Shown here in pieces: positions 21,661 through 32,900 of a stretch of 64,000 bases of DNA; positions within the stretch are counted from its first letter, which is position 1; each line of letters opens with the position of its first letter. Source of the stretch: Corythoichthys intestinalis (taxonomy: Eukaryota; Chordata; Actinopteri; Syngnathiformes; Syngnathidae). Both the position numbers and the translations under genes were made by a program. The notes under the pieces are model-generated. The model was not told where the DNA came from. It saw nothing but the letters and a program-made list of their open reading frames with translations, and did no database searches. Location of the stretch: the NCBI RefSeq assembly GCF_030265065.1, contig NC_080406.1, positions 317,501-381,500 on the forward strand, read 5' to 3'.

Positions 21661-21968
21661 CGACGGCGATAGATGTCCCCTATAGGCGAAGTTTGAATTT
21701 TGTGGCAGGAGGGGCAAAACATGTCGATGACCCCGAAACGCAGTGTCAGCAATCAAATGAACTTACAAGATAAATGCTCGGATAGTAGCTCAGCCCATGC
21801 TCGTACATACTAGCCTCGCAGCTGTATGTGTGCGAGAGCTCGCGCATTTTTTTAATGTTACCTAGTGGAACAGTAGACGACGCGTCCTTTTTGACTGAAT
21901 ATTGCAGTCAGAATCTGTCCTCAGGTGGTTTTGGCTAAGCAAAGCAAACGGGCGTCTCCAAGGTGCTA

Positions 21969-24782
21969 TTAAGCTTGAGAATGACAAACCGATACGACCG
22001 GATATCCGGTTTTACAGGTGAGAGATACAGATGTATCGCTAGTAAAGTTTCCAATTAGACAGGAATTAGCCGTTAAATATTCAATGAACCGATAGTAGAG
22101 ATAGAATTCGGCTATCGCGAGCACAAGAATCGGCTTCTAATACCTATTTCAATGCATGATAATAATTTAGCTTTTACTTCACATGCTGCGCTTGTGTCAT
22201 TCACTACACAGCGCACTTCGATCGAGACCGCACGCATGATGTAATATGGACAAGCACTACACACAGTGGTGGTTGCCTCAACTTCCCATGCATTTCGGCA
22301 GAACCGCTACTAGTCGCCGTCATTACCCGATCGTCACGGGCGTGTCATAACAACGCGAGAGCTAACGAAACCACTGTAACGCACGCTCCGTAGCATTTTC
22401 TTCACAGCCCAAAACGAAAGTAGTGGTGGCAACGTGCTAAAACAATGGACAGTGTGATCAGCGACGTGCAGCGATTGATTTTCAAGGCACCCAGGAAAAC
22501 AAAAGTCGGACTTTGAAGTGATGAAGGCAGCCAGATCTGTTTGCACGGGACAGAGCTTGTGTGAAGTGTGGAGCGGTACAGAGATCGGGAGTTTTTAACC
22601 CCGAAAAATAACCCACGTGGAAAGGTTGTTTCCACGAAACGCAGTCTACTTAAACATGAAGATGTGGATTAGTTGATCTTCCTCAAGAAAAATCTGCCCT
22701 TCAAAAAAGATATGGACAGTGATGAGGAAGCACAGGCATAAGTGAATGACTTTGCTGTGTATTAGGTTAAAGTCAGGATTATTGACCTGTCTGTCTAAAA
22801 TGCCATGTTTTTATTCCCCCAATTAAAGCATAATTTATTATTTATTTATGATAACACTAGCAGGTTTAATTCTTTTTTTTCTAGAGCTGCTGCATATAAT
22901 GAATATTATTTGTTTGTAACATGTTTACGTTGAAAGTTTGCACTTAAATGACTTACCTCTTGTGTTCAAAACACCAGGAAATACAGTGATTGAATTACTG
23001 CACTTTATTGTTGTCTGTCACTGGAGTTTTATCATCAATCCCATCCAACAAAGTGACGGGCATATAGTAAGCCTTCATTTTTTAATGAAAAAAAATATAA
23101 CATTGGTATGAAATTTGTTGTTTCATTTTGCTATTAGAAACGTGCTCTTTTTTTTTTATATATCGAACCGTATCGTTCTTACACTGTATCGAATCGCTCG
23201 GCCATAAAAATGTATCGTTTTTTTTAATCGAATCGTAACCTGTGTATCTATATACCAGGGGCCAGGGGCGGACTGGGACTGAAGAGCAGCCCTGGACTTT
23301 GACTCAGCCCAGCACACAAGAATCGCTGTACGACGGGAAACGCAGACCCTCTTCGGGGGTCCAGGGGCATGCCCCCCCCCCGGGAGAATTTTTTTTTTTT
23401 ACATTTTATTGTAAAATGCATCGATTTCGTGCACTTTGAGAGAAAAATGAAGAAAATGTGTCTCGACTGTGACTGTCTGACTTGGGGTGCTCAAAGTACT
23501 GCTAGGCTGAACTGGAGTTGGATTTATGATCTTCTGCCCTAGCTCTATGATCAACCTGCATAAACAAATGAAAGAATGTATTTTTTTAAAGCGAGTTTTA
23601 TGTATCCAATTGATTATAATAGCACCTATACCGTGTCTATAAAATGACTTCATTGTTTATGCCATCATTAATCTTGCCACACAAATAATAAAGTTGAATG
23701 AAAATTCAATAAATATTTCAAGACAAATCCTGTATACATAACCTTCATTGGAAAGTATTAACCAGAAAACAAAGCAATATATAAATAATTTTAAAAATAT
23801 ACCAATTTAACTCCCTAAACTTTAAAGTAGTAAAACCTTTCATTTTATTAACATTTTGTTATATTTCTTATGAATGAATATTTCTGCCGCGTGTGCATAC
23901 GTTGTTTTACAGCTAAAATATTTTTTCTTAGGAGAGTGATAGGAGGACTAGCATACTGTAACTTGACTCCATTGCAAACGGACTAGCTGGCACTAACCCT
24001 TTAATTGTCATTGATTTCATTTAAAATGTAGCTACCAGGTGGATAACAATTGCCAGTATACCGAGCAAGTAACCCCCTTCATCCCGACTTACTTGTTGCC
24101 TGGCACGGCCAGACTGTTCTCCCTGTATTTTTCAAAGACTGAGAGAATAGCTGGAACAGCGGTGAGTCTGGAGTACCAGGCTAACTTGCTTGTTCGAGGC
24201 TTGTCTGGGGAACTTCCACCAGCTTATCATTACCCCCTCCCTCTTCTTTCTCTCTCCCTGCACCGGCTGCACGTCAGAGCGGCTGCCGCTCCCACTCTCA
24301 CCATCGCCGCGGCCTGGGCTGCTGTTACCCGACGTGGCCGTTGCAGCCAGACTGCTGCTTGTGAAAATATTTGTCAACTGATGACATTTTAATGCTTCGC
24401 TCTCCAGTTTAATTTTTTTCTTCCTAACCTTCTCCGCGCCACCCTTCTCTTTTCTTTTTTTGCCACCACCATCCATATTGTGCATTAACGCTCGGCGCTA
24501 TTTTGCGTCCACAAGGAACCAATGAAGGCTACTCTGTGCTTTCTTCGTTCTTCTATCAGATTGGCGGTGAACAGCCAGCCGCATTGCTGCCACCTGTCGG
24601 ATTGGATGCGAACTGTAGATAATCAGAGGATAGGGGGGATAAAAACAGTGATGTATAATGAATGGCGGTCGCCGGCCGTCCAGGGCACCGGCCGTTCTGA
24701 GATCCTCCAGAACCCACAGATTACCAGTCCGCCCCTGCTAGATACATATCGAATCGGCTTCGTGCCAGAGATTCCCAACCCT
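21969..24782. mobile_element. hAT element 'D' with TATCGAATCG-type ends, itself interrupted
   Basis: Flanked by a perfect 8-bp target duplication AGGTGCTA (21961-21968 and 24783-24790). Subterminal sequence is rich in CGATACGA, TATCGAATCG and AATCGTAACC words, as in many fish ZBED-type hAT elements. The interior 22200-22760 looks like decayed transposon sequence with no usable frame. Element B is inserted at 23256-24737, so D's own length is about 1.33 kb. Non-autonomous or dead. Confidence 0.7.
23256..24737 (-). mobile_element. hAT-type transposon copy 'B', inserted in D
   Basis: Same family as 9785-10857 but in opposite orientation: ends CAGGGG...GGCGGACTGG and CCAGTCCGCCCCTG. Flanks CTATATAC and CTAGATAC form an 8-bp target duplication with one mismatch. 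The minus strand 24132-24485 encodes a basic N-terminal fragment (MHNMDGGGKKRKEKGGAEKV) related to that of copy A, with shared blocks such as CHQLTNIF against CHKLTRMF. No catalytic domain is present. Confidence 0.82.
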
Positions 24783-25013
24783 AGGTGCTAGTCACATGAT
24801 GTGTTCGAAAAACAATTTTGACCCCCTATAAAAATACCTTTATTGCTCATTTCATTCATTTTTGTTGTTTGTTTTATTACTTGACAACTTTTATAGACAA
24901 CATTTTACCGGCAGTCTTAATTTTAAATTCATATATAGGAAATTCAGTTATATGCAGTGACATTTTTGGCCACCGGTTGGGGCTATTGTCAATAGCATCG
25001 AAAAAGTGATTTT

Positions 25014-25036
25014 TGTGTGTGTGTGTGTGTGTGTGT
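25014..25036. repeat. (GT)n dinucleotide run
   Basis: About 11 GT units next to the end of repeat C copy 2. Confidence 0.9.
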
Positions 25037-25166
25037 TTTTTTCTTTTGGTTTAACAGTTGTACAAAACGCAATTCGTGGAGAAATGACGTTGGATGATTT
25101 GCCCTGTAGGTCAGTCGGGGTCATTTCTGAGTGACTTCCTGTTTGAGTCACTTGTTGATTTTGGGG

Positions 25167-26613
25167 CAGTGTTGTTAATAACGCCGTTAGAATAAAACGG
25201 CGTTACTAACGGCGTTATTTTTTTCAGTAGTGAGTAATCTAATTGATTACTTTTCTCATCTTGGCAACACCGTTACCGAGGACGGAAAGGCGTACGTTAC
25301 TGTGTTGTTTGAATGGCATAAGAAAAGTCTGAGGGAGACGACAGAGTGGGGAGGAGCCAAGGGAGTTGTGACACCGTTGCAACCGCGATGCTAGGTGGCT
25401 CCAATAATACCAGACTGTAGCCGATAGCCTACAAACTACGCCGAAATGAGACACGCAACGTGTATAGAGAACTGGATGTGTTAGTAAACAGCCGCCATCA
25501 GTAGACTCTGTTGTAGAGCACCTTCCTAGCAAACCGAAGTAACTTTTTATCTAAAATCCTCCTAAATCGGCAAAATCTTGACTTGAATCCATCTTTGAAT
25601 GATGAAACCGTTTCAAAACTTTCACATGTAGACAGAAGGGAACTAATGCAATAACGGGAGCAATTTTAACAACTTTAACGGTTGATTCACAACATTAAAT
25701 GACTGCCAAACGTTGCAAAAGTTACCATCTAGTTATCGCAATGTCCGCAATACCCCTGTGTCTAGTTAAGTTTAGGGCAGACATGTCCAAAGTCCGGCCC
25801 GGGGGCCAAATGCGGCCCGTGGTCAAATTTCATCCGGCCCCCAACCTCTGTCATAAAATCAATAACGTCTGGCCCGCACACAGGCTTAATAAATTGGTCA
25901 GCAGTACTGCTACCAGCATATAAAATAGCTTACACACTAAATGCTGCTCCTCATATACCCACTTAAAGGCAGCAGCACTCTAAGCAACATTACCCCGTGC
26001 GACCCTTTCCTTCCAATTTTCTAAAATATCGACAAAAAAAAGTTGACTGCGACGGCCAACGCTTCAGGGATAGGTGAAAATTGGACTATTTCGACAAGAT
26101 TACAGGGAAGATACGCAGCGAGAAATTGAAGCAACTTGAAGCTAGTTTCATTTCACAGCAGCGGTATTTTGCAAGAGCCCGAGAGTCGAAAGACAACGCC
26201 ACAAAGACGAGACTGTTGAAATTATGAATAAAAAAAAAAAATGAGGCAAATGTGACACACAGAATGGTTTGCTAAAATTTGCTTAAATATATTGTCCTAC
26301 GTAAAGGACGTCAGCCAAGGTCGGCCCCCCACATTTTTACCACACCAAATCTGGCCCCATATGCAAAAAGTTTGGACACCCCTGGTTTAGGGTAACGAAT
26401 TGGGCTAGGGCCAATTGTCCCATAAACCCTTTAAACTTCAGTTTGACCTACGTTTGTTTTGTTTTTTGGAGAAAAAAAACCATCAAAATTATCACCAGTT
26501 ACTTTGCCAAGTAACTAATTACTCTTACATTCAGGTAACCGAGTTACTAACGCAATTACTTTTTGGGAGAAGTCATTTGTAACCGTAATCAATTACTAAG
26601 ATTAACAACACTG
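25167..26613. mobile_element. MITE family 'F', copy F2 (TIR CAGTGTTGTTAAT), carrying a nested hAT
   Basis: The ends CAGTGTTGTTAATAACG and AAGATTAACAACACTG are inverted. Flanks TTTTGGGG and TTTATGGG may be a diverged 8-bp duplication. The subterminal GTAACTAATTACTC blocks are shared with copies at 60545-61453 and, inverted and truncated, at 54745-55582. No coding sequence of its own. Element J sits inside at 25778-26384. Confidence 0.85.
25778..26384. mobile_element. hAT/Charlie-like element 'J' nested in F2
   Basis: The ends CAGACATGTCCAAAGTCCGG and GTTTGGACACCCCTG are the typical 'reference-to-absent' ends of Charlie-type hAT elements (GGCCCG..GGCCAAAT). Target duplication GTTTAGGG is perfect on both sides. 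The interior contains decayed transposase-like sequence (AAGCAACTTGAAGCTAG..., about 26100-26220), giving residues resembling KLKQLEASFISQQRYF. Internally deleted. Confidence 0.85.
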
Positions 26614-26958
26614 TTTATGGGTCACTTCCTGTTGATTTGTCCTCATCTCTGGGCAGAAGTGGGTAGTGACATTTTACACGGGCTTCGTTCCAATCACGGT
26701 TTCAGTTGCCCTAAGCACTTGCTATGACGTCACACGGAGGCCACTTGGAGGGCGGAGGGAAAGTGGGCAAAAGACGTAAATGGAAAACACCTGCCATCGT
26801 TCACTCGCAGGCAAGAAAACCATGGAACAACCACATGGTGTTGGAGTAGGGCAATACTGTCTATAGACCCTACCCACCGACGTCACAAAACCACGTGCTC
26901 GCTGTATGGTTCCGCCCACTTGTCCGTCATTTTGTCTCTGTATTAGCATTGGTTTCAA

Positions 26959-27312
26959 TTGATCGAGGAATTTAAAATGCATTTCATGGAAGACCCGGTG
27001 CTTTCTGATGCCGTAAACTCACTGGATGTGTTGCATAAAAGGCGTTATGTGGAAAAGCTTCGTTCTATACAGTCGCCAGATCCATATTTGATGCCCAAAT
27101 CGATGTTTTTCGACCCACTGTCTTCGCCCTGTCTGCCTGACATCTGCAACGCTGATATTTACAATTATCTTGTCCACACAAAATCAGCCTATTCTCACGA
27201 AAATTTGAAAAACTTCAAGAGCTTGGAGGCTTATAAATACTTGGTTGCTGGTTGGGTGAAACAGGTCCTCGTCCACGAAAATTCGGCAGGAATCCATCTT
27301 GTGCTTGGAAAG
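26959..27312 (+). pseudogene. First exon of a YqaJ/SWIM-type transposon protein
   Basis: An open frame of 118 codons starting MIEEFKMHFMEDPVLSD. Blocks RRYVEKLRSIQSPDPYLMP, DIYNYLVHTKSAYS and FKSLEAYKYLVAGWV resemble the N-termini of fish proteins annotated as YqaJ viral-recombinase or SWIM zinc-finger containing. The frame ends at GGAAAG|GTGAGT, and the SWIM and nuclease domains that should follow are not in the element. The frame is intact and codon use looks gene-like, so the copy is probably young. It has no known product in this form. Confidence 0.6.
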
Positions 27313-27549
27313 GTGAGTTACGAAATTTTCAATTCAAAATCTTTTGTTATTGCTAACATCCACTGTCAAGTCTAATGTATTTCATGTCGTTTGTCAATGG
27401 AGTTAAGGCTTTTAATGTTTATATGGTTTAGCGATAGCACTCTCACTACATACATACGCGTATGTTGTTGGCGATTAGCCTAGCAATGATCTTAATTGTG
27501 GTTATTTGTCAGCCCAAAACCCTCTAAGTATATCTTAAATGCATCTTAC

Positions 27550-27727
27550 CGGATATAAAATGACTACTACATAGTCTGTGGTGATTTTTTGGTGCCCAGT
27601 TTTCACGTCGAATTGCAGCCGTCCATTTCGCTCTCCTCTTTGGATCCCTCGGAATACGGTAAAACTTCAAGTCTCTCCTTCCATCTTCTCTGTTAGTGCA
27701 ACCAACAGCCACACACGCCTTCACCAT
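27550..27727 (-). pseudogene. First exon encoding a THAP zinc-finger domain
   Basis: Starting MVKACVAVGCTNREDGRRD, this exon has the THAP C2CH pattern: CVAVGC, then FYRIP, a tryptophan (KWTAAI), and C-SSHF near the end. THAP domains bind DNA and are common at the N-terminus of transposases (P element, ISL2EU, Kolobok). The exon ends at TCC G|GTAAGA, and no following exon remains. It points toward the YqaJ-type exon, so the two genes are convergent. Confidence 0.75.
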
Positions 27728-27876
27728 TTTGATTATTAATGTTAAGGAGCAGAAAAACACGCCGTAAATAGGAGGAATGTACGTAGCCGTAACAGGTTAA
27801 CACTATGTTTTGACGGACAATTGGGCGGTACCATTCAGAAGAGCGGAGTTGTGACGTCACGTGGGTAGGGTCTATT

Positions 27877-28170
27877 CCAGAAATTCTTCATAGGGGTGGC
27901 CAAGTAGGGCCTTGGAGTGGCACGCCAGAAAATAAAAGCCAACATTTCAGGTTTTTACGGTGTTGTAGTAATAAACAGGCCAGTAGAAAACTGGCAGAAA
28001 GACTTCAGGAAACACTTACTGATATACTTTGGTTGATTGTGTTATATTGTATACTATTAGATCGTGTCCATAATAGTCCAGTTAACATTTTCAGTTCCGC
28101 AGCGACTACAATCTGACATTGTACTGGCGAGTGGGGTGGCCAACAAATTCATTGGGGGGAGCCGTGACCA
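27877..28170. mobile_element. Truncated copy of the CAGTGGCGCC hAT MITE
   Basis: It starts CCAGAAATTCTTCATAGGGG and runs to GGGGTGGCCAACAAATTCAT, matching the full copy at 45039-45477 with gaps. The terminal CAGTGGCGC ends are missing here. It directly abuts the right end of the two-gene element. Confidence 0.6.
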
Positions 28171-29920
28171 GGCCTAACGGTGGCACCTTTATTCCAAATC
28201 GACTCATGTCAACAAGACGGAGACGTACGAAAGAATGATTAGTTTTGTATCAAATTCTATTTTGGCAATTCATGTCTATACCTTATCATTTGTAGACAGA
28301 TTTGTTGTTTGAATACACTGAACCTATTGAAAGTTTAGTTTCAGTCTCTCCCAACGCCATTTGATGGACTGACCATTCCTTTTGACAGAAGCAAAATAGA
28401 AAGGCAAGCCAAATAGAAGCATCCATGACAAAAAAAATGGTCATTGTTTTTATTCCTTTAATGACAAAAGTGAAAGTCAATAAAAGTTACTCGTCTGCAT
28501 GCTTGCGTATGGCTTAGTAAAACAACTTATTATGATTAAATGTGCCACTGCAATGCATTGTGGGATATAGAGAGTGACCGTCGTCGTTGACTCCATCACT
28601 AAGCCCTCTAAGGGTCGATCTCACCAAGTTTACTTTGCCGTGTAGGGAAACGGAACAGCCCTTAAGATGGCGGCAGGCGGGGATTCCCCCGAGGGCAAGT
28701 GAGCGAGGGCACATTTGAAATGCAGCCCTATACTGCGTTACATTTACTTGAGTAGCTTTTTGAGAAAAATAAGTCGTTTTATTAAGCCATACGTTTTACT
28801 TGAGTAGATTTGTGAAGAAAGACTACTCTTACTCTGCCACACCAGTCCTTAGATTTTTCCTCTTTATTATCCATATTACTTTTTTTGCCAGCAGTGGCTC
28901 TACCAGTTTCACCAATGAAAGGTCACAACAATAATCAGATGACTCCATTATACCAATCAGACTCAAGCTTGCCGTTCTACGATTAAGCCAGCCTTTTCAA
29001 TCACGTGACGTTTTTTTAAACACCGTTAAAAAAAAAAAAAGTATGTATTGGCTGTTGTCAACATGACTCGATAGCGCCGATTTTAATCTCTCCCAGTTTT
29101 TATTTGGCACCCTCCGATGGACCACGTAAAACTGCAGATCTGATCGTTTTAGTTTCATAATAGGAAATGTTTTCTCCACTACAGGGCACTCATGCTCTTT
29201 GGACGATGATGCTTCATTTCTGGGAATTCTGGCAAGAGGAAAAAAAAAAAAAAAAATCTAATGTTTTGTTTTATTTTCCCTTTGGCTTAATGTGGCTATG
29301 TAATATGTTATATTACAGTATAATTTTGTTTAGATAATTTTGTGCAAAGAAAAACAAATACCATTGTTTGAAAAAATACTGTTACAATGTTACTCATTAC
29401 TGGAGTATTCTTTTCACCAATACTTTTTTTACTTGAGTACATTTTTTGGATGACTATTTTCAAGCAAAGCTACTCGAGTCCAATTTGTGGCTACTCTACC
29501 CAGCTGTTTCTGGGTGACTTCCGGTTCATTTGCAGGTCAATTCCTGTTGATTTGATGTCAATTTCAAGCGACTTTGTTCATTTTAATTCACTTCCTTTTG
29601 ATTTTCAAGCATTTCTGGTCACTTCCTCTTGATTTTGGACATTTCCGTGAGTCTGGTCAAGGGAGGAGGAGTGTCCTACAAAGACCGTCGATGAATTGGA
29701 CGTCATCGGCCCTCCCAGTTGAAATAGATCGGACCTGCGTGGCCACCCGTAAGCAAGTTTCTAATAACAGGCAAGATTTGAGGTCAACAGCGCTCTCTGG
29801 TGGCTAAGAAAACCAGCTCCCAGATTTCACATTAAAAACCATTTATTGACACAAATTTAAAAATCGCTTCTAGGAAGAAAAAAAACCCACTCCTCATCCA
29901 ATCGGCAGCAGGTGCTGACG
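28171..29920. other. nup35 downstream region with transposon scraps and ETS-like words
   Basis: No gene recognised. The pieces at 28735-28850 and 29385-29505 (TACTTGAGTAG, TTTTTTACTTGAGTACATTTT, CTACTCTACCCAG) look like the two sides of a decayed DNA transposon of the 'acttgagta' type. CACTTCCTGTTGAT-type words lie at 29510-29645. Homopolymer A runs are at 29028 and 29240. Confidence 0.4.
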
Positions 29921-32900
29921 TCACCAGCCAAACATGTACTCCAGGGCCTTGGAGACGAAGCCGTCGTCCTTCCTAGGGGTGTGTGTGTCTACCACCACCT
30001 GATAGATATCGAATGTATAAAGCTAGATATCTCAAGGCGGAGTCAATAGCTAGTGGCCATCTTGCGTCAGGAGAAGGCTTCACCGTAGCAGAGGAATTTT
30101 CTCCAATAAATTGCTTGAAAATGCTAGCTCTATTGACAATGTTATATTTAGCCGACGCAAAATGGCCAACAACTTTCATAGATAGGCTTTTGCGTTGCAC
30201 GTACCTGGTATTCGCTGGCAGAGTTCCTGTAGGGGGCGCCGAGCGGTCGGATGGCCGAGCGCGGCGTGCAAGGGAGGCCGGGGCTCATCAGAGGGGACGC
30301 GCTCGCATCGGAGGTCTCCATCACGCTCTGACCACCCGAAAACAAAAGGAAAAAAAAGTTTCCCCCCCATGAATACAGGAAACTTTAGATTGGACGTTCT
30401 CAGGAATCCGGTCGGTTGAGTAGTAGGATTTATTTCAAATAATGACTCAAAAATGGTTTTTCAAACATTTGTGGTGAAATGATTTTTTTGGGTGTCCGTT
30501 AGGCGGAAGAAATGAAAGTTCCACCTACTTTTTCGATGCAGGGTTTGACGCCCACCATGATGGCGTCCCCGAAGACTTTTCCGTCTTTGGACAAAGCTTT
30601 ACGAGCTTGGAGTCGGGATTGATATTGGAGATGCATCCAGTTCCCGGGAGACGCCATCTACGAAAGGCGCAAATACCATCGTGAACGCCGTGTTCCGAGG
30701 GAGGGAGGTCCTCGAAGCCGCCGTCGGCGCTTACGGTGTGTTTGAGGATGTTTCCGTACTGGGCAAACTGCAGCAGGATGTAAGAGGCGGACGCTGGGGG
30801 GAAGCTAAAACACAAGTTCAAGAGCCATAAATTCCTCCTTTTCAATGGAAATTGCTTTCTTTTGGATTTAAGGATTTTCTCGATTTTAGCTGTATTTTTG
30901 TTGCTACAATTTGTATATTTCTAACTCTGGGGCTGCCACCAAAAGTCCAATCCATTTGAAGTTTTGGGCCATCTACTGGTGATGAACTCATTTGCAGGAC
31001 GACGCCATCGTCGACGGAACTTCCAACATTCCCGTTCTGTCAATTTTCAATAATACGCTGCTTTAGGAATGTTTCAACGCGCACTCACCACGTGTCGATG
31101 TCAGCCGGCAGGATCAGACAAAACGACGTGGCCGATGGTAATCCAAGGTGTCAAATTGTCAATGAGTATGGTCAAGCTAATCCTGGTCTTTCAGTCCAAA
31201 GTCATGTCGTGTGGTCAAATAACAAAACAAAAAATGCGAACTTCGAGTCTTCAAACATAAAAACAATGTACACGCAATGCTGCAGTCATCTATAACATAC
31301 ACGTGCGTTTGCGGTGCTATATTTGCATTGCGTGCTGTCACGTGTTGTGTTGCGCACATACGGGCAGTTTGCCCCGACTCTCGGCCGTGTAAGCAACGTT
31401 GAAATATTGCTTATATGGAGCAGACAGAAAACCGATCATTCACAGGCTTATCCTCAACCCATTTGAATTTTTTTATGACTGTTGTCAAGTCCGACCCTTC
31501 CTAAAACGCCGTGTTCAAGGCAAGCTAGGCGTTAATGACTCACAGCTGCACCGTTACCGTAGCGTCTCTCGCTTTTTGATGACGTAATTGCTGAATGAAT
31601 TCCGATTTGAGAGACTGTACAGTACAGTACAGACCGCCGCGACAGTCTGGAAAAATGTGGCCCAGATCGGATTTGAAATGGTCCAGTTCTATGCGACTTG
31701 TCACGTTCAGACCGTCAAGTTAATGCCTCACTCGAGTCGGGAAAAACACAAAAAAATCGGATTCGTGCATTAAGACTACTGGTCTTAATGGCAAAGGCAT
31801 ATCTGTTTTATTGGCGTGCCCATTCAGACTGCCTTTGTCCATTGAGACCATTCATGTATTACACATGCGCACTAATTCGCAGTCCGACAAGCGCTGAGCA
31901 AGACGACCCGCATGCGCAGAAGCATTAAAATGGCAAATGACCACACATGCTGGCTGTCATCCGTCATTCCAGGGATATCGTATTTTGCTTTTTAAAAAGA
32001 GGACACAAATAACAGACATCAATAATCCCAGTTTAGGCTTATATTCAAAATATATGGATCGATAGCATGCACGCACTGTCCGTGCACGTCATACACACAT
32101 ACGCGCAGTTTGCCCCGACTCTCGGCCGTGTAAGCAATGTTGAAATATTGCTTATATGGACCAGACAGAAAACCGATCATTCTCGGGCTTATCCTCAACC
32201 CATTTTGTTTTTTATGACTGTTGTCAAGTCCGACTCTTCCTAAAAAGCCGTGTTCAAGGCAAGCTAGCTAATAGCTAATAATGCACAGCGGCACCGCTAC
32301 CGTGGCGTCTCGCTTTTTGATGACGTAATTGCTGCATGAATTCCGATTTGAGAGACTGGACAGTACAGACCGCCGCGACAGTCTGGAAAAATGTGGCCCA
32401 GATCGGATTTGAACCACATACGAAAGTGACCCAGATCGGATTTGAAATGGTCCAGTTCTACGCGACTTGTCACGTTCAGACCGTCAAGTTAATGCCTCAT
32501 CCGAGTCGGGAAAAACACGAAAAAAATCGCATTCGTGCATTAAGACCTGTAGTATGAACGTAGCCTAAGTGACCGAGCGTGAATAGGCTCATTTTGTGAG
32601 CCTGACCGACGCCGCCTCCACTTACCCAAAGACGGTGACCCAGGTCTGGTCCAGTTGGTCTTCGGAGGACAGGGCTTCTCCCTGGCTGTAGAAGGGGTCC
32701 ACCTGTGCGGGGGATAGGCACAGCTGCTGCTGCAAGCCTGCAAACAACGTCGCACGTCACGCGGCTTGGTGCGGCATCACGGCCGGGGCTCGGTCGGCGC
32801 GTACCCGAAGCCGACGTCTGGCGTCCCGACACCGGAGAGCGCACGCTGGAAAAAGACTGAACCGCGTGCCGAGTCAACAGAGGGAATAAGCGGTCGGTCG

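Larger units (their letters stand above)
21668..24985. repeat. Dispersed repeat 'C', copy 2, split by a hAT element
   Basis: The outer pieces 21668-21968 and 24783-24985 match the copy in the itga4 intron (4515-4612 and 5780-6047). Between them is element D, flanked by the duplicated octamer AGGTGCTA. Nature of C unknown; no coding sequence seen. Confidence 0.65.
26863..27875. mobile_element. Internally deleted two-gene DNA transposon (ISL2EU-like) with THAP and YqaJ/SWIM-type first exons
   Basis: The ends ATAGACCCTACCCAC..GACGTCACAA and TTGTGACGTCAC..GTGGGTAGGGTCTAT are inverted over about 26 bp. Just inside each end a protein-coding first exon reads inward: 26959-27312 on plus and 27550-27727 on minus. 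Each stops at a consensus splice donor (GTGAGT and GTAAGA), and only about 240 bp separates them. The later exons of both genes are gone, which suggests deletion of the middle of a larger element. THAP-plus-YqaJ pairs are known from ISL2EU-type transposons; the superfamily name is my inference. Confidence 0.7.

Noticed and set aside
28997-29179. Small minus-strand open frame MEKTFPIMKLKRSD as a gene
   Set aside because: 60 codons, no recognisable domain, no splice context and flanked by transposon scraps.
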